In this document: positions 62,156 through 64,000 of the stretch, in pieces
How the letters are laid out: each line of letters opens with the position of its first letter
Position numbering within the stretch: position 1 is the first letter of the stretch
Assembly (NCBI RefSeq): GCF_003391395.1
Contig: NZ_CP024190.1
Location: forward strand, 5,952,001 to 6,016,000
Length of the DNA stretch: 64,000 bases
From: Mycobacterium marinum
GTDB taxonomy: Bacteria > Actinomycetota > Actinomycetes > Mycobacteriales > Mycobacteriaceae
Direction of reading: 5' to 3'
The notes under the pieces: generated by a model
What the model saw: the letters and a program-made list of their open reading frames with translations, nothing else
The model's database searches: none
What the model was told of the DNA's origin: nothing
Program-made: the position numbers and the translations under genes

Positions 62156-62632
62156 TCAGCCTTCCGCGCCCTCGCCCCGCTCGGGCGGCTCCTGCGGCGA
62201 CTTGCAGCAATGTTGCAGCCACAAAGCGGCAACGATCAACGCCAGCGCGCTTGCGGCCGCCACCAGGGCGCCGGTCATATCTTCGGCCGCCACCCGCAGC
62301 CAGGACCGCCGCGGCAACAGATACACCAAGACCGCAATCCACCAGCCCAGCACCAGCGCACCCACCCAGGCCGATGCCTTGGCGACCATCAGGCTGCGAG
62401 CCACAGCCAGAGGATGCAGCTGTCCGGATCCATCCCCTATCTCGCCATCGTTGATCTTGGCTCTTACGAAGCGGGCCCACAGCGCCTCGGCGATCGCAAC
62501 CCCCAGCAGTGACAGCCCGGTCCACACCGTGAGCGGGGGAAACGACCGGAACAACACCAGCACCATCGGATAGCCGGCGACCGCCGCCCCGATCGCGGCG
62601 GCGGCCAGGTCGCGCCTACGGGTCGGTCCCAT
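62156..62632 (-). CDS. Four-TM membrane protein, DUF3180 (Rv3605c-like)
   Basis: A 158-residue integral membrane protein with four hydrophobic helices, beginning MGPTRRRDLAAAAIGAAVAG and containing the motif RFVRAKINDGEIGDGSGQLH-type loop seen in DUF3180 proteins. The C-terminal tail is short and acidic. It is translationally linked to folK (one shared base), as in M. tuberculosis. No function is known; persistent linkage to fol genes may only reflect operon ancestry. Confidence 0.9.
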   Translation of the reverse strand: MGPTRRRDLAAAAIGAAVAGYPMVLVLFRSFPPLTVWTGLSLLGVAIAEALWARFVRAKINDGEIGDGSGQLHPLAVARSLMVAKASAWVGALVLGWWIAVLVYLLPRRSWLRVAAEDMTGALVAAASALALIVAALWLQHCCKSPQEPPERGEGAEG

Positions 62633-63159
62633 CAGGCTGCCACGGTCAGCGAGGTCAACCGCACACTTGCCCGATCGGCCGGTGGCAGCCCGGCCAGCAG
62701 CGCGGCGACCGGGCGCGGGCCCTCCGGTCCGGTCAGTTCGGCCGCGGGGTCAACGTCGAGCCAAGGGACCATGACGAAGGCCCGCTGATGCGCCAATGGG
62801 TGTGGCAGCGTCAGGATGCTGTCGTTGCAGCGCACTTCGGTACGGCCGGCCGGGCCGGCCTGGTAGCAGGCGACCAGATCCACGTCGAGCGTGCGCGGCC
62901 CCCACCGCTGCAGACGCTGCCGGCCGGCCGCCCGCTCGAACTCCTGAGCTTGGTGCAACCAAGCATGGCCGTCGCGAGCGGGATCGTCTGCGATCAGCAC
63001 CACGTTGAGGAACGGCTCCTGGGCCACCCCACCCCACGGATCGGTCTCATAGACACGTGACGCCCCGACCAACGTGTCGCCGAGTCCGTCGACCACCGAA
63101 CGCAGGTTCGCCAGGCGGTCGCCCAGGTTGGAACCGACCGACAGCACTACCGAACTCAT
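62632..63159 (-). CDS. folK: 6-hydroxymethyl-dihydropterin pyrophosphokinase FolK
   Basis: A 175-residue HPPK that activates the pterin for dihydropteroate synthesis. It shows the N-terminal VVLSVGSNLGDRLANL, substrate region ETDPWGGVAQEPFLNVVL, and the metal-binding GPRTLDVDLVAC (conserved Asp-x-Asp). It is slightly shorter than the M. tuberculosis protein (188 residues). It overlaps folB by 4 bases and the DUF3180 gene by one base. Confidence 0.96.
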   Translation of the reverse strand: MSSVVLSVGSNLGDRLANLRSVVDGLGDTLVGASRVYETDPWGGVAQEPFLNVVLIADDPARDGHAWLHQAQEFERAAGRQRLQRWGPRTLDVDLVACYQAGPAGRTEVRCNDSILTLPHPLAHQRAFVMVPWLDVDPAAELTGPEGPRPVAALLAGLPPADRASVRLTSLTVAA

Positions 63160-63557
63160 ACCGCTCGGTCCGCGGGGATCACCGAACCACGCCCCCCGCG
63201 CCGCGACCGCCGGGTCACCACCGCCACGTCAGCCAGCGGTTGCGCGATGGCGGCCTGCGGCTTGTGCAGGACCACCTCGACGGCATGTACCCGTTCGTCG
63301 TTCATCACCTCGTCGGCGATCTCGGCACCGACCGTCTCGATCAGGTTGCGCGGCGGCCCGCCGACGATCTCGGCCGCGCGCTGCGCCAATTGGGCATAGT
63401 CATAGGTGTCGGCCAGATCGTCGCTGCGGGCGGCGTCGGCCAAGTCGATCCACATGGTGATGTCGACGACGAACCGTTGCCCGGCTACCCGCTCATGGTC
63501 ATAGACCCCATGGCGGCCATGAACAATCAAGCCCCGCAACTCGATTCGGTCAGCCAT
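63156..63557 (-). CDS. folB: Dihydroneopterin aldolase FolB
   Basis: A 133-residue aldolase that converts 7,8-dihydroneopterin to 6-hydroxymethyl-dihydropterin. Conserved segments are IELRGLIVHGRHGVYDHERV (catalytic Glu near 22), DTYDYAQLAQRAAEI, LIETVGAEIADEV (pterin-binding Glu) and VVLHKPQAAI (Lys). The ATG at 63557 aligns with Rv3607c; upstream codons belong to folP. It overlaps folP by 8 bases. Confidence 0.97.
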   Translation of the reverse strand: MADRIELRGLIVHGRHGVYDHERVAGQRFVVDITMWIDLADAARSDDLADTYDYAQLAQRAAEIVGGPPRNLIETVGAEIADEVMNDERVHAVEVVLHKPQAAIAQPLADVAVVTRRSRRGGRGSVIPADRAV

Positions 63558-64000
63558 CGTGCCCAGTCCTTTCCGCCCGCTGCCACGCGTCGACGACCTT
63601 GAGGGCGTCGACGGATGCCCGCACATCATGCACCCGCACACCCCATGCACCGTGCAGCGCCGCCAATGCGGAAATCACCGCGGTCGCCGTTTCCCGCCCG
63701 TCCGGCGGCCTTACCGCACCATCCGGGCCGGCCAGCAACGACCCGAGGAAGCGCTTTCGAGACGCTCCCACCAGCACCGGGATCCCGGTGGCGACCAACG
63801 CCGGCAGGGCGTGCAGCAGCGTCCAATTATGCTGTCCGGCCTTGGCGAAGCCGAGGCCGGGATCGATCATCAGATTCGATGGATCAACGCCCGCGGCTAT
63901 CGCATCATCCACGGCGGCGAGCAGCTCGGCGCGCACCTCGGCCACCACATCGCGGTAGTTCGGCACCTGATGGGGGTTGTCGTCGGACACCGGCCGCCAG
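63550..64000 (-). CDS. folP: Dihydropteroate synthase FolP, C-terminal part
   Basis: Only the last 149 codons are in the window; the gene continues past 64000. This enzyme joins the pterin to p-aminobenzoate and is the target of sulfonamides. Visible conserved parts are NLMIDPGLGFAKAGQHNW (pterin-binding Asp), GIPVLVGASRKRFLGSLL (the SRKRF substrate loop), and VRVHDVRASVDALKVVDAW with the C-terminal His/Arg phosphate site. It matches FolP1 (Rv3608c) and starts the folP-folB-folK cluster. Confidence 0.95.
   Translation of the reverse strand, partial: WRPVSDDNPHQVPNYRDVVAEVRAELLAAVDDAIAAGVDPSNLMIDPGLGFAKAGQHNWTLLHALPALVATGIPVLVGASRKRFLGSLLAGPDGAVRPPDGRETATAVISALAALHGAWGVRVHDVRASVDALKVVDAWQRAERTGHDG

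Overview
The window is a chromosomal segment of a Mycobacterium, almost certainly a slow grower close to the M. tuberculosis group. The sequence is GC-rich. The gene order follows M. tuberculosis H37Rv from about Rv3563 (fadE32) to Rv3608c (folP1) almost gene for gene. It carries a PE_PGRS gene and a MIRU-type repeat, both typical of this group. It is not M. tuberculosis itself, because several blocks are present that H37Rv lacks at these positions. The species cannot be fixed from the sequence alone. Gene names come from recognising protein sequences and synteny; no database search was run.

Layout. (1) 1-3280: end of the cholesterol ring C/D (HIP) cluster (fadE32, fadE33, aspB), then arylamine N-acetyltransferase nat. 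(2) 3281-7690: an inserted block of thiol-redox and signalling genes: a DsbA-like protein, a small Cys-rich protein, DsbF-like lipoprotein, CcdA-like membrane protein, M56 peptidase, BlaI-type repressor and a coiled-coil membrane protein. It separates nat from the hsa operon. (3) 7717-16146: the KstR-controlled cholesterol ring A/B genes hsaB-C-D-A, kshB, fadE34 and kstR, with three good KstR operators. (4) 16153-24436: LacI regulator, zinc ABC transporter znuACB with a likely Zur box, two PknH-sensor-type lipoproteins, pxpA, a metallo-beta-lactamase-fold protein and arsB2. (5) 24459-34600: core genes tsnR, cysS, ispF, ispD, carD, lpqE, radA, disA, a membrane protein, canB and mutY.

(6) 34601-42917: the most striking block. 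It looks like an energy-coupled dissolved-inorganic-carbon pump: DabB (NuoL-like), DabA (DUF2309, all four zinc-site residues present), a small PII-like protein, a beta-carbonic-anhydrase-like protein that has lost the catalytic Arg, and a DUF6671 protein with a Cys-rich tail. An insertion sequence has landed exactly on the DUF6671 stop codon; its own transposase is broken by an amber codon. A convergent winged-helix regulator closes the block. It sits where H37Rv has a PE_PGRS gene.

(7) 43079-45561: alpha/beta hydrolase, haem-degrading mhuD and lipoprotein lpqF. (8) 45419-50945, all on the minus strand: a cobalamin riboswitch, cbtB, cbtA, a histidine-phosphatase-like protein, then polyprenyl diphosphate synthase, a DHA2-type exporter and a polyprenol-phosphate-mannose-synthase-like glycosyltransferase. 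(9) 50986-64000, also minus strand: PE_PGRS, clpC1, lsr2, lysS, coaX, panD, panC, three conserved genes, folK, folB and the 3' part of folP. Together these make pantothenate/CoA and folate. No tRNA, rRNA or CRISPR array was seen.
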